Below, in pieces: positions 33,461 through 42,281 of a DNA stretch of 51,371 nt. Numbering within the stretch: the first letter of the stretch is position 1; each line of letters starts with the position of its first letter. A program made the position numbers and the translations under genes. The stretch comes from an uncultured Eubacteriales bacterium (lineage in GTDB: Bacteria; Bacillota; Clostridia; Christensenellales; Borkfalkiaceae), in the NCBI GenBank assembly GCA_905210545.1, contig CAJLXC010000001.1:1-51371 (forward strand). The letters are read 5' to 3'. The notes beneath the pieces were generated by a model. That model did no database searches. It was not told the DNA's origin and saw only the letters and a program-made list of their open reading frames with translations.

Positions 33461-35752
33461 TTATCTGCCGAACTTTTTATACAACGCTTTCAGCAACTCT
33501 TCTTTGGACTGCGGCTCGCGGTTTTCTCTTTTTCTTTCCGCGTTGCGCCTGCCCTCTTTTCTTTCTCTGTCGGTTTTCTGATTGCCGACCGCAAGACCGT
33601 GCGGCATTTCCGAAGTTTTAAGCGAAAGAGAAATTTTCTTTTTTACCTCGTCAACGCCCAGAACCTTTACTTTTACCGTATCTCCGACTTTAAGCGCGTC
33701 GGACGGGTGTTTGATATAGTTATCGGAAATCTGCGAAATATGCACGAGTCCGTCCTGATGAACGCCTATATCCACGAACACGCCGAAATCGATGACGTTC
33801 CTTACCGTGCCGGTAAGTTCCATTCCCTCTTTCAGGTCGGAAAGGCTCATAAGGTCGCTTCTTAAAACGGGCTTGGGGAGAGTATCTCTTATATCTCTGC
33901 CGGGTTTTAAAAGCTCGTCCGCAATATCGCGGAGAGTCGGCACGCCTATCTTACAATCTTTGGCGACGTTGTCCCAGCCGAATTTTTCTATTCTCGCTTT
34001 AAGGTCTCCGATATTGCCTTTTTCTACGTCTTCTAAAGAATAACCCGTTTCTCTGAGCAAAATTTCTACCGCTTCGTAATCTTCCGGATGTACCGCGGTG
34101 TTATCGAGAACGGACGCGCCTCCGATTATCCGCAAAAATCCCGCGCACTGTTCGTAAGCCTTTGCTCCGAGCTTTTTGACTTTTAACAGTTCGTCGCGCT
34201 TTTTAAAGGGCTGTTCTTTTCTGTATTCCAGAATGTTTTTCGCTATTCCGCTGTTTAAGCCCGCAACGTAAGACAGCAGGCTTGCGGAAGCGGTGTTAAG
34301 ATCCACGCCGACCGAGTTCACGCAGTCTTCCACTACGCCGCCGAGGACTTCTTCTAATCTCGCTTCAGGCATATCGTGCTGATATTGCCCTACGCCTATG
34401 GACTTAACGTCTATTTTGATAAGCTCGGCAAGCGGGTCTTGCAATCTTCTCGCGATAGACACCGCCGAGCGTTGCGTTACGTCGAAATCGGGGAACTCTT
34501 CCGCGCCGAGCTTTGACGCGCTGTAAACGGACGCGCCCGCCTCGTTTACTACCGCATAAGCCACCGGGCGTTCGCACTTTTTAATGAGATTCGCAACGAA
34601 AATTTCGCTCTCCTTGCTCGCCGTGCCGTTGCCTATCGAAATCACGTCTACCTTGTATTTGTTTATAAGAGCGATAAGCTTGGTTTCGGCTTCTTCTATC
34701 TTGTTCTGCGGCGGCGTGGGATAAATAACCGTGGTTGCAAGCACGTTGCCCTCTGCGTCTATCACCGCGATTTTGCAACCCGTTCTGTAAGCGGGATCGA
34801 GTCCTAATATCGTCTTGCCTTTAAGCGGCGGCTGCAACAAAAGCGGGCGAAGGTTTACGTCGAACATCTTTATCGCCTGTTCGTCTGCCTTTTCGGTAAG
34901 ATCGTTTCTCACTTCCCTTTCTACCGACGGGAATATAAGGCGGGAATACGCGTCCGCGCAAGCCGCCGCAACGATTTTGCCGCATTCTCCGTCGTTTTTA
35001 ACGTATACCGAACAGATCGCCGCAACGAACGCCTCGTCGTCTACGGTTATCGATACTTTAAGGCATTCTTCTTTCTCTCCGCGATTGACCGCGAGAATTC
35101 TGTGCGACGGAATCTTGCTGATTTTTTCGGTATAATCCGCGTACATATCGTAGGTTTTCGCGTTTTCGTTTTCTAAAAGCTTGCAGGCTATTTCGCCCGT
35201 TTCCGCAATCTTTTTACGCAGAGTTTTTCTTAGTTCCGCGTCGTCCGAAACCTTTTCCGCGATAATGTCGGCTGCGCCTTTTAAAGCCTGCTCGGCGTTT
35301 TCCACGCCCTTTTCCGCGTTTACGTATTTCTCCGCTTCCGCTTTCGGATCGGAATCTTTGTCCTGCGCGAGAATAAATTCCGCAAGCGGCAGAAGCCCTT
35401 TTTCGACCGCGACCGAAGCGCGGGTTTTTCTCTTTTGTTTATATGGGCGGTAAACGTCTTCTACTTCCGTCATCGTTTCGGCTTTGGCGAGCGAAATCGC
35501 AATTTCGTCCGTCATTTTGCCCTGTTCGGTTATGCTGTCCGCAACTTCTTGTTTTCTTTTGTCAAGGTTGCGGAGATATTTCAATCTGTCCGAAAATTCG
35601 CGCAGAACCTGATCGTCGCACGAGCCGGTCATTTCTTTTCTGTACCGCGCGATGAACGGAATGGTGTTGCCGTCGTCTATAAGCGCGATTATGTTGGCGG
35701 AATGATCCGCGCGGATATTGAATTCGTTTGCAAGTTTAGCTGAATAATCCAT
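33461..35752 (-). CDS. tex: Tex family RNA-binding protein
   Basis: A 763-residue Tex/YhgF protein. The N-terminal Tex domain contains NTIPFIARYRKEMTGSCDD and VYRPYKQKRKTRA; a YqgF/RNase H-like region has LGLDPAYRTGCKIAVID; HhH motifs follow (LNTASASLLSYVAGL); and a C-terminal S1 domain (TGTVRNVIDFGVFVDIGVHQ) binds nucleic acid. A Lys/Arg/Glu-rich tail ends the protein. Role: transcription- or RNA-associated, not fully defined. It starts 3 nt after rarA. Confidence 0.95.
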   Translation of the reverse strand: MDYSAKLANEFNIRADHSANIIALIDDGNTIPFIARYRKEMTGSCDDQVLREFSDRLKYLRNLDKRKQEVADSITEQGKMTDEIAISLAKAETMTEVEDVYRPYKQKRKTRASVAVEKGLLPLAEFILAQDKDSDPKAEAEKYVNAEKGVENAEQALKGAADIIAEKVSDDAELRKTLRKKIAETGEIACKLLENENAKTYDMYADYTEKISKIPSHRILAVNRGEKEECLKVSITVDDEAFVAAICSVYVKNDGECGKIVAAACADAYSRLIFPSVEREVRNDLTEKADEQAIKMFDVNLRPLLLQPPLKGKTILGLDPAYRTGCKIAVIDAEGNVLATTVIYPTPPQNKIEEAETKLIALINKYKVDVISIGNGTASKESEIFVANLIKKCERPVAYAVVNEAGASVYSASKLGAEEFPDFDVTQRSAVSIARRLQDPLAELIKIDVKSIGVGQYQHDMPEARLEEVLGGVVEDCVNSVGVDLNTASASLLSYVAGLNSGIAKNILEYRKEQPFKKRDELLKVKKLGAKAYEQCAGFLRIIGGASVLDNTAVHPEDYEAVEILLRETGYSLEDVEKGNIGDLKARIEKFGWDNVAKDCKIGVPTLRDIADELLKPGRDIRDTLPKPVLRSDLMSLSDLKEGMELTGTVRNVIDFGVFVDIGVHQDGLVHISQISDNYIKHPSDALKVGDTVKVKVLGVDEVKKKISLSLKTSEMPHGLAVGNQKTDRERKEGRRNAERKRENREPQSKEELLKALYKKFGR

Positions 35753-35755
35753 AAT

Positions 35756-37063
35756 TTAATTTTTCTTACCCTTTCTTTTTCTTATTTCTTTCACCGTTTT
35801 TTCGTAGCCGTGATCGCTCGGAACGTAATATATCTTATCTTTAAGCGAATCCGGCAGATACTGCTGTTCGCAATAACCGCCGTAATCGTGCGGATATTTA
35901 TATTGCCGAGCCATAGCTTTATCTTCTTTGCTGCCGTATACGGCGTTTTTAACCCACGGCGGCACGTTGTCGTCTTTAACGTTTTTCGCGTCTTCTGCGG
36001 CGGCGTCCATTGCCATTACGACCGAGTTGGATTTTTCCGCTTCGCAGACGTAAATTATAGCTTCCGATAACGGGAGAAGCCCCTCGGGAACGCCCATTCG
36101 CTCTACCGCGAGATATGCGTTGGTCGCCATTATCATAGCCTGCGGGTCTGCCATACCCACGTCCTCCGAGGAGTGCGCTATCGTTCTTCTCGCGATAAGC
36201 AGCGGGTCGCACCCGCCCTGAATAAGCCTTTGCATATAATACAGCGCGGCGTTTGCGTCGGAACCTCTTAAGCTTTTGCAGAACGCCGACAGCATATCGT
36301 AATACATCTGCTCGTCAAACGAAAGAGCTTTGCGCTGAATACTCTCTTCCGCGTCTTTAAGCGTTATCCTTACGCTGCCGTCCTTTTGCGGCGGCGTGGT
36401 CAGCGCGGCAAGCTCCAAAGCGTTGTAAGCGACGCGTAAATCGCCCGCGGAAATACGCGCGATATGTCCGATCGCGTCGTCGTCGGCGGTTACGTTCATA
36501 TTGCCGAGTCCGCGTTCCTTATCCGTCACGGCGTTTTTAAGCGCGCGTATTATGTTCTCTTCCGAAAGTCTTTTCAGCTCGAACACCCTGCACCTCGAAA
36601 CTATGGCGGGAGTCATCGCCGCGTAAGGATTTTCCGTCGTAGAACCGATAAAAATCACGTCGCCCGCCTCTATAGAAGGCAACAGACTGTCGCTTTGCGT
36701 TTTGCTGAAACGGTGACATTCGTCTAACAATAAATACGTCTTTTTGCCGTACATTTTAGCGTTTGCGCGGGCTTCTTCCACCACCCTTTTAACGTCCGCA
36801 ACGCCTGCGGAAACGGCGTTGAGCTTAACGAAATTGCCGTCCGTGTTGTTTGCGATAACGTTGGCAAGCGTGGTTTTGCCGCAGCCCGGCGGACCCCAGA
36901 AAATACAACTCCCCAGTCTGTCCATTTTTATGGCGCGCCGCAAAAGTCCCGTTTCCGAAACGATATGCTCTTGTCCTAAAAATTCCGAAAGCGTTCTCGC
37001 TCTCATTCTTTCGGCAAGCGGAACGGTTTTTTTGTTCTCGTTTGCCAGATCAAATAAATCCAT
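35756..37063 (-). CDS. rarA: Replication-associated recombination protein RarA
   Basis: A 435-residue AAA+ ATPase of the RarA/MgsA/WRNIP1 family, acting at stalled forks. Walker A GPPGCGKT is at 57-64, Walker B is LLLDECHRF, sensor 1 is GSTTENPYAAM, and the C-terminal tetramerisation domain has SEDVGMADPQAMIMA. A promoter lies directly at the ATG, so the mRNA should be leaderless. First gene of rarA-tex-MATE. Confidence 0.95.
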   Translation of the reverse strand: MDLFDLANENKKTVPLAERMRARTLSEFLGQEHIVSETGLLRRAIKMDRLGSCIFWGPPGCGKTTLANVIANNTDGNFVKLNAVSAGVADVKRVVEEARANAKMYGKKTYLLLDECHRFSKTQSDSLLPSIEAGDVIFIGSTTENPYAAMTPAIVSRCRVFELKRLSEENIIRALKNAVTDKERGLGNMNVTADDDAIGHIARISAGDLRVAYNALELAALTTPPQKDGSVRITLKDAEESIQRKALSFDEQMYYDMLSAFCKSLRGSDANAALYYMQRLIQGGCDPLLIARRTIAHSSEDVGMADPQAMIMATNAYLAVERMGVPEGLLPLSEAIIYVCEAEKSNSVVMAMDAAAEDAKNVKDDNVPPWVKNAVYGSKEDKAMARQYKYPHDYGGYCEQQYLPDSLKDKIYYVPSDHGYEKTVKEIRKRKGKKN

Positions 37064-37070
37064 ATTTGTT

Positions 37071-37099
37071 ATTTTAACATATCCGTTGCTTTTTTACAA
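37071..37099 (-). promoter_or_regulatory. Promoter giving a leaderless rarA mRNA
   Basis: On the minus strand TTGTAA (37094-37099), a 17-bp spacer, and TAAAAT (37071-37076), then AACAAAT and ATG at 37063. There is room for at most 0-1 nt of leader. Confidence 0.65.
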
Positions 37100-37230
37100 G
37101 CGGTAACGCAAAGTAGACGAAGTAAATTTTTATCGTTTCCTCAATTATTCCCGACGTTTAAAAATAAAATTTTCCGCCCGGGCGACGCACGGTTTAAGTC
37201 AGGCGGCTCATATCGCAAAAAAAAACGAAA

Positions 37231-37236
37231 TATACT
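37231..37236 (+). promoter_or_regulatory. -10 element for a leaderless ylbJ-like mRNA
   Basis: TATACT, then GTAACT, then ATG at 37243. The -35 is weak (TCATAT at 17 bp), but the spacing to the ATG equals that of uvrC and DUF6062. Confidence 0.5.
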
Positions 37237-37242
37237 GTAACT

Positions 37243-38232
37243 ATGATAAAAAATTATTCGGCAAAAAAACGTATCTCCGCAAACGAGATCGTTATATTTT
37301 CTCTTTTGCTGTGCTTTGCGGGCGCGCTCGCCTTCGGCAAAGGCTATTCCTATGCGGTTACAAACGGAATAAAGCTGTGGGCGGCAACGCTTCTGCCCGC
37401 GCTGTTTCCTTACTTTTTTATAACCGCCGTTCTTTCGGGGCTTTCCGTCACGGGCAGGCTGTCGCAAAAATTATCGCCCGTCACACGGTCGCTTTTCAGA
37501 ACGAACGGAATAACGGGTTACGCATTTTTTATAAGCGCGCTGTCGGGCTATCCCGTCGGCGCGAAAACCGTTGCCGACCTGAAAACGCGCGGACTTATTT
37601 CCGGAACGGAAGCGGTAAGAGCTTGCTCGTTTTGTTCTTCCCCTTCGCCTATGTTTCTGATTGCAAGCGTGGGCGGATTGATGTTCCGCGACAGAGCTTT
37701 GGGCGCGTGCGTGTTCTTCTGTAATTTTCTCGCCGTGCTGACGACGGGCTTTTTGTTTTCTTTTTACAAACGAAAGGAACGCCCGTCCGATAATGCGGAG
37801 TCTTTTTCCGGCGCGAACGTTTCTCTTTACGAAGCGACGTATTCTTCGGTAATTTCTATTTTAGTCGTTGGCGGCATAATCGCCATTTTTACGGTTTTGT
37901 CGGAAATATTAAAGGACGCGGGCGCGTTTACGCCGATAGAAGCTTTTATAGGACTTTTCACCAAAAACGAAGCCGTAAAAAAAGGCGTGGCTTCCGGAAT
38001 ATTCGAGTGTACCGCGGGCTTAAAAGAGCTTTCTTTAAGCGGCGTGAATTTCTGCACGCTGCCCATAGTCGCGGGGATTTGCGGGTTTGGCGGTATATGC
38101 GTGATAATTCAGTCGGCGGCATACCTTAAATCGGCAAAAATAAAAATCGCCCCGTTTCTCGTTGCAAAACTGCTCGAAGCGATTTTAAGTTCTGTTTTCG
38201 GATTGATTTTATCCCTTGCGTTTTTCAAGTAA
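37243..38232 (+). CDS. ylbJ: YlbJ-like sporulation integral membrane protein
   Basis: A 329-residue protein with about eight membrane helices and nucleoside-recognition (gate) type repeats. Family features: LWAATLLPALFPYFFITAVL, SALSGYPVGAKTVADL, and ACSFCSSPSPMFLIASVG. YlbJ is a mother-cell sporulation protein in Bacillus. The gene converges with coaD, and the coding regions overlap by 24 nt. Confidence 0.85.
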   Translation: MIKNYSAKKRISANEIVIFSLLLCFAGALAFGKGYSYAVTNGIKLWAATLLPALFPYFFITAVLSGLSVTGRLSQKLSPVTRSLFRTNGITGYAFFISALSGYPVGAKTVADLKTRGLISGTEAVRACSFCSSPSPMFLIASVGGLMFRDRALGACVFFCNFLAVLTTGFLFSFYKRKERPSDNAESFSGANVSLYEATYSSVISILVVGGIIAIFTVLSEILKDAGAFTPIEAFIGLFTKNEAVKKGVASGIFECTAGLKELSLSGVNFCTLPIVAGICGFGGICVIIQSAAYLKSAKIKIAPFLVAKLLEAILSSVFGLILSLAFFK

Positions 38233-38718
38233 CGCGCAGACCGCCGCGTAGGCTTTTTCAGACAGGATTTGCGAAAAATCCTCGCCGTTTTTTATTTTTT
38301 CCCGCGCGAGCGAAGAGCTTACGTCTGAAAATTCCGGATCGGGCGAAAAATACACGGTTTTTACGAACGGATAAAGCTCCGCGTTTTTTCGCGCGTACGC
38401 ATCTTCGTATTCCCTGTCTTTTTCGGAACGAATACCGCGGACGTAATCCGTAACGCCGTTCTCGCGCAAAAAATCCGCGTAATTTGCGGAATTCTCGGCA
38501 TAAGTCGTTATCCGCACGCGCGGCTCTCCGCCGAAAACGACGCCTAAAAGAGCCTTCCTTTCGTCAAGCGTAAAGAAAGGGTTCTTTTTCGGATTATCGC
38601 CCACAACGATAATCACGCCCGAATATTTTTCCAGGCATTTTTTTATTATGTTTTCGTGTCCTGTCGTCACGGGATCGAACGTTCCCGCAAAAACGCAGAC
38701 TTTTCTATTTTCATTCAT
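38209..38718 (-). CDS. coaD: Phosphopantetheine adenylyltransferase
   Basis: A 169-residue enzyme for the penultimate step of coenzyme A synthesis. The nucleotidyltransferase motif GTFDPVTTGH is at 12-21, VRGIRSEKDREYE contains the substrate and ATP residues, and ISS-type VSSSLAREKI is near the C terminus. In many Firmicutes it directly follows rsmD; here about 320 nt of repeats separate them. No ribosome site is evident. Its 3' end overlaps ylbJ. Confidence 0.95.
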   Translation of the reverse strand: MNENRKVCVFAGTFDPVTTGHENIIKKCLEKYSGVIIVVGDNPKKNPFFTLDERKALLGVVFGGEPRVRITTYAENSANYADFLRENGVTDYVRGIRSEKDREYEDAYARKNAELYPFVKTVYFSPDPEFSDVSSSLAREKIKNGEDFSQILSEKAYAAVCALLEKRKG

Positions 38719-39012
38719 TTTTTTGTCGCTATGCGCTTAACTTATCCCCGCTGTCGCGGGTGAGATTGCCGCGGCTTTTTACAAAAGCCGCTTCTCCGCT
38801 GACGCTACGAAGAAATAAGCCCGTCAGGGCAGTCCGTCAAAGGCGTCCGCAATGACGATATACGAAATACTCTCCCCTTAAAGAATAAGGGGGCAAGGGG
38901 GATATGAGGAGTTTTCAGGGTAACGGGGGCGCGGGGGAATAGGGACGGACTCGGAAAACAGTCCCTTTCCCCTGCAAAAACCTCCTTGCCGTGGGAATCT
39001 CTTTTATTATTC
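38719..39012. repeat. Interspersed palindromic repeats and G-rich tract between rsmD and coaD
   Basis: No gene is seen. Units include GTGAGATTGCCGCGGCTTTT, TACAAAAGCCGC and GCAATGACG, shared with the patches at 39600 and 41550, and CCGTGGGAATCTCTTTT, also at 39680. A G-quadruplex motif GGG-TAAC-GGGGG-CGC-GGGGG-AATA-GGG lies at 38918-38944 on the plus strand. Confidence 0.65.
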
Positions 39013-39041
39013 CGCCTGTCCCGACCGACAGACAAAGAATT

Positions 39042-39569
39042 TTATTCTGCTCTGAAAAACGTCAGCCCCGCCCTGCCGTACTTGCGTTCGTCGGACACAT
39101 AAAGTCCTTTCGGGCATTCGACAAGAGGCTTTTCGTTTTCGTAAATTATTTCTCCGCCGTCTTTAAGAACACGAATTGCCTTTGCAACGGCCAGCTCGCC
39201 TGTTTTATCGGCGTAAGGCGCATCGATGAAGACGTAATCGAATTTTTCCGTAACCGTATCGAGCAACGTCAACGCGTCGGACGTTTTAACTTCTACGTCG
39301 GCGATACCGAGCTTCTCAAGGTTGGCTTTGGCAAGCTTAACGCTTTCCCGGGAAACGTCGTTTAAAACGACTTTTCCCGCGCCTCTGGAATACGCTTCTA
39401 TTCCGACCGCACCCGTACCGCAAAACAAATCCAGAAACGATTTGCCGTAAATTCTGAACTGCAAAATATTAAAAAGGCTTTCTCTCGTCTGGTCGGAAGT
39501 CGGGCGAATATCTCTGCCTTTAAATTCCGCAAGCCTTCTGCCTTTATATTTTCCGCCGACTATTCTCAT
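39042..39569 (-). CDS. rsmD: 16S rRNA (guanine966-N2)-methyltransferase RsmD
   Basis: A 175-residue SAM methyltransferase. MRIVGGKYKGRRL and the RPTSDQTRESLFNIL signature are at the N terminus, the SAM motif DLFCGTGAVGIEA is at 47-59, and the catalytic motif is DAPY at 116-119 rather than the usual DPPY/F. AGAGG lies 5 nt before the ATG. Probably linked with coaD despite the repeat-filled gap. Confidence 0.94.
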   Translation of the reverse strand: MRIVGGKYKGRRLAEFKGRDIRPTSDQTRESLFNILQFRIYGKSFLDLFCGTGAVGIEAYSRGAGKVVLNDVSRESVKLAKANLEKLGIADVEVKTSDALTLLDTVTEKFDYVFIDAPYADKTGELAVAKAIRVLKDGGEIIYENEKPLVECPKGLYVSDERKYGRAGLTFFRAE

Positions 39570-39599
39570 ATAACCTCTATTCTTTGTTTAATACGTCTT

Positions 39600-39785
39600 T
39601 ATCTCACCGTCATTCCGGGAGTAGACGCAACCGCTACACCCCAATATTGTCATTTCGAGGAAAGACGCGCAGCGGCTTGACGTGGGAATCTCTTTTCAAT
39701 AATGCAATCACAAAATGAGATTGCCACGCTTCGCTCGCAATGACGGAATGCAAGCCGTTAAAAGCTTCCGCAATGACAAAAACGG
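39600..39785. repeat. Interspersed palindromic repeat patch
   Basis: Several units of the same family, including the imperfect palindrome TGAGATTGCCACGCTTCGCT..CGCAATGAC at 39716-39744 and CACCCCAATATTGTCATTTC at 39636-39656. There is no coding potential. The patch lies between rsmD and the membrane protein gene. Confidence 0.6.
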
Positions 39786-39788
39786 TAA

Positions 39789-40379
39789 TTACTTTCCGTA
39801 AATCTGCGCTTGTTTTTCTCTTATTCGCCTTTGCTGAATTATAATCTTTCTCGCGCCGAGATTATAAAAGACGCCGGATAAAAGGATTAACAAAGGAACA
39901 GCCGCAAGCGCGTAAAAATAATCAGCCATTGCCAACGTTTTGCCGGACAAACTAAAAAAAACGAAAACCACGAAATAAATGAACCCGCCTATCACGCCGA
40001 AAGTTCTTGTTGTTCCGCCGGCGAGCATAATAATCGAATGCACGAGCAGGCAAAAAATCAGCGGTATACAAGCGATAAAGCCGATAAAATAACCCTTCCA
40101 GGGCTTGTACTCTTCTTTAAGCTTAAGCGGTCTGACCGTTCCCGTTCTAACCATTTCGCGGCGTTCCAGATCGTTGGCGTGCCTTATCTTAACGGCTTCT
40201 TGTCCTTCTTTATAAAAAACGCCGGCGACGATAAAGCAATAAAGACCGAGATTAAGAATGCTCAATAAAATTTTAAGCCACAACAGACTTTCTTTAATGC
40301 AAAGAATTCCGAAAGCGGTTACCGCCATAAAAAACAAATACACAAACGGAAAAACCGCTTTTTTAATATAAAACCACAT
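39789..40379 (-). CDS. Hypothetical membrane protein
   Basis: A 196-residue protein with about five hydrophobic helices (FPFVYLFFMAVTAFGILCI, ILLSILNLGLYCFIVAGVFY, FIGFIACIPLIFCLLVHSII, VIGGFIYFVVFVFFSL, FYALAAVPLLILLSGVFYNL) and a charged cytosolic loop after helix 2. The basic tail is IIIQQRRIREKQAQIYGK. AGGAG lies before the ATG. I do not recognise the family. It lies between alr and rsmD on the same strand, probably an independent unit. Confidence 0.75.
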   Translation of the reverse strand: MWFYIKKAVFPFVYLFFMAVTAFGILCIKESLLWLKILLSILNLGLYCFIVAGVFYKEGQEAVKIRHANDLERREMVRTGTVRPLKLKEEYKPWKGYFIGFIACIPLIFCLLVHSIIMLAGGTTRTFGVIGGFIYFVVFVFFSLSGKTLAMADYFYALAAVPLLILLSGVFYNLGARKIIIQQRRIREKQAQIYGK

Positions 40380-40423
40380 ATTTTCTCCTGTGAACCGAAC
40401 GCAAAATCATATTGCGAAACCGT

Positions 40424-41452
40424 TCAGTCGATATAAATTTTCTCGGCGCGAACCGCAGCCTTAGTCAGTATTTCGTAGCTTATCGTGCCGTAACTTTCCG
40501 CAAGCCGATCCGCATCGGATAAAACGTTTATGAATTTAGTTCCGCGCGCAACGCCCGTATAAGCGGAAACGTCCATGCAGCGATTATTATAAATTCCGTA
40601 AATTTCGTTTCTCGGCAAACCGTCAGCATAGCCGTACCTTATCAGTGTCAGGTTTTCGGGTTTTTGCGCGGGTTTACTCCCGTACAACGCCGCCTCGCCC
40701 GTTTTTATCGAGCGTTCTCCTGTTATGGGCGCGTAAATACGCATTGCGGGAATAACGGAAATCCGATCGGTTTCAAACGGTTTATAACCGTATAAAAGAA
40801 TCCCTATACGTACCATATCGAAGTATTCGCCCATAAGCATTCCGCCGCTTGCCGACGCGTGCGCGATTACGTTATTATTATACCCCTTAACGAGATTATT
40901 TGCAAGTAAAAATTTGTCGGTGGCTTTTTTTCTCATCGAATCGTTCTCCGGACAAGCGTAATGCGTGTATACCCCGCTTATCGCCACCCGCCCGCATTTA
41001 TCTATCGTTTCTAAAATTCGTTTAAGCTCTTCAGCGTCGTCAACGCCCTGCCTGTTCATACCCGTGTTTATTTTTACGTGAACGCGGACGGCGGTATCTT
41101 CCTTTTTTGCAGCTTCGTTTAACATAATAACGTCGCCGACTTTATAAACCGTTGCGGTTAAATCGTAACGCGCTATAGCGTCCGCATCGGTTGTCCCTAT
41201 AGGACTGTTTAATACGAGAATTTCTTTGTCGATTCCGGATAACCTTAACGCGACGGCTTCTTCCACGAGCGCAACGGCAAAACAATCGACAATCGGATAC
41301 AGGGCGTTTGCGACTTTTTCCGCGCCATGCCCGTAAGCGTTTGCCTTAACGACGGCGCAGAACTTTGTTTTTCGGGGTAAAAGCTTTTTTACGGATAGCG
41401 CGTTTTGTCTTATTGCGTTTAAGTCGATGATTGCTTTATTTAACATACTCAT
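40424..41452 (-). CDS. alr: Alanine racemase
   Basis: About 342 residues, PLP-dependent and supplying D-alanine for peptidoglycan. The PLP Lys lies in VVKANAYGHG near residue 36. The family's second-half signatures are present (NTGMNRQGV, LYGYKP, IRYGYADGLPR). ATG 41452 (MSMLNK) or 41446 is the start; an in-frame ATG further upstream enters the repeat region. No clear ribosome site. The upstream flank is a repeat patch. Confidence 0.94.
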   Translation of the reverse strand: MSMLNKAIIDLNAIRQNALSVKKLLPRKTKFCAVVKANAYGHGAEKVANALYPIVDCFAVALVEEAVALRLSGIDKEILVLNSPIGTTDADAIARYDLTATVYKVGDVIMLNEAAKKEDTAVRVHVKINTGMNRQGVDDAEELKRILETIDKCGRVAISGVYTHYACPENDSMRKKATDKFLLANNLVKGYNNNVIAHASASGGMLMGEYFDMVRIGILLYGYKPFETDRISVIPAMRIYAPITGERSIKTGEAALYGSKPAQKPENLTLIRYGYADGLPRNEIYGIYNNRCMDVSAYTGVARGTKFINVLSDADRLAESYGTISYEILTKAAVRAEKIYID

Positions 41453-41469
41453 AAATATGCGTAACGAGC

Positions 41470-41750
41470 AGAAGATTGCCACGGGGTTTTATCCGTGTGT
41501 TGAATTGAATGAGATTGCAACGGTGTTTTATCCGTGCGTTGAATTGAATGAGATTGCCACGGCTTTTTACAAAAGCCTCGCAATGACACGTACCCGCGGG
41601 CGAGATTGCGCTGCATTATAGAAAAGGAGATTCCCGCGTCGCTGCGCTCCTCGGAATGACAAAATGGGGTGCGGCGAAAACGCCTGACGCCGGAACGACA
41701 ATATGGGGTGGGTGCAACATCGCCTGCCGCAGGAATGACGGTGCGGTGCG
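41470..41750. repeat. Tandem 39-bp and interspersed palindromic repeats upstream of alr
   Basis: Two adjacent 39-bp units at 41473-41511 and 41512-41550 (AGATTGCCACGG.. TTTTATCCGTG.. TTGAATTGAATG), then a palindromic unit AGATTGCCACGGCTTTTTAC / AAAAGCCTCGCAATGACAC, then GGAATGAC..TGGGGTG type units to about 41750. The stretch 41750-41940 is A/T-rich with repeated GTTTTTTACAG-like runs and no gene. Confidence 0.65.
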
Positions 41751-41928
41751 TTTTTCCCGCCGAAACACAGCATCTGCAAACACTTTCTTAGACGGGATAA
41801 AAAAATTTATTTATTCAATATTGTTTTTTTTATAGGGTTTTATAAAGTTTTTTACAGTTTTTAACAGTTTTTTCCCGCAATTTTGCGAAGAACTTAAAAG
41901 TACGGACTTAATCATCCGTTTATTTTTG

Positions 41929-41934
41929 TATAAT
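41929..41934 (+). promoter_or_regulatory. -10 element before the 73-residue gene
   Basis: TATAAT at 41929-41934 lies about 57 nt before the ATG. The -35 region is poor. Confidence 0.4.
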
Positions 41935-41990
41935 AAAAAGAAATACATTATTTGTCCGTTTACGGCGATAATAAAAGAGGATCTTCTTTT

Positions 41991-42212
41991 ATGAATATGA
42001 AAGACTTACCGGTAGACCACGTACTCGATATTCTTATTCGCGTTTTAATTCAACGTATTGACGAATTGAAAGACTATAAAGACGTTGAAGGACAAAAATT
42101 CCAGTACGGCGAAAGACTTGCCTACACCGAGTGTCTCGAATGCGTTCAGCTTTGGGAAAAAGCCAAAGAACACGGACTTAATTTCGAAATAGAAGACGTT
42201 TATCCGTTATAA
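41991..42212 (+). CDS. Small hypothetical protein (73 aa)
   Basis: The ATG at 41991 is chosen because AGAGG lies about 10 nt upstream; an in-frame start at 41952 has no site. The product is acidic and mostly helical (VDHVLDILIRVLIQRIDELK, then GERLAYTECLECVQLWEKAK, ending IEDVYPL). No signal or membrane segment. I do not recognise the family. It stands alone between alr and tRNA-Arg. Confidence 0.7.
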   Translation: MNMKDLPVDHVLDILIRVLIQRIDELKDYKDVEGQKFQYGERLAYTECLECVQLWEKAKEHGLNFEIEDVYPL

Positions 42213-42251
42213 CCCGCAATCCCCTATGATTGACGCGATTTGTCTGAAATA

Positions 42252-42280
42252 GAAAATCGCCAGTAAAATACTGACGATTT
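42252..42280 (-). terminator. Terminator of tRNA-Arg
   Basis: On the minus strand AAATCGTCAGTA pairs with TACTGGCGATTT (one G-U) around TTT, followed by TTCTATTTC. It begins 1 nt after the tRNA. Confidence 0.65.
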
Positions 42281-42281
42281 C

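Noticed and set aside
41473..41550. Possible CRISPR array
   Set aside because: Only two adjacent 39-bp near-copies exist, without spacers; they belong to the interspersed repeat family, and no cas genes are nearby.
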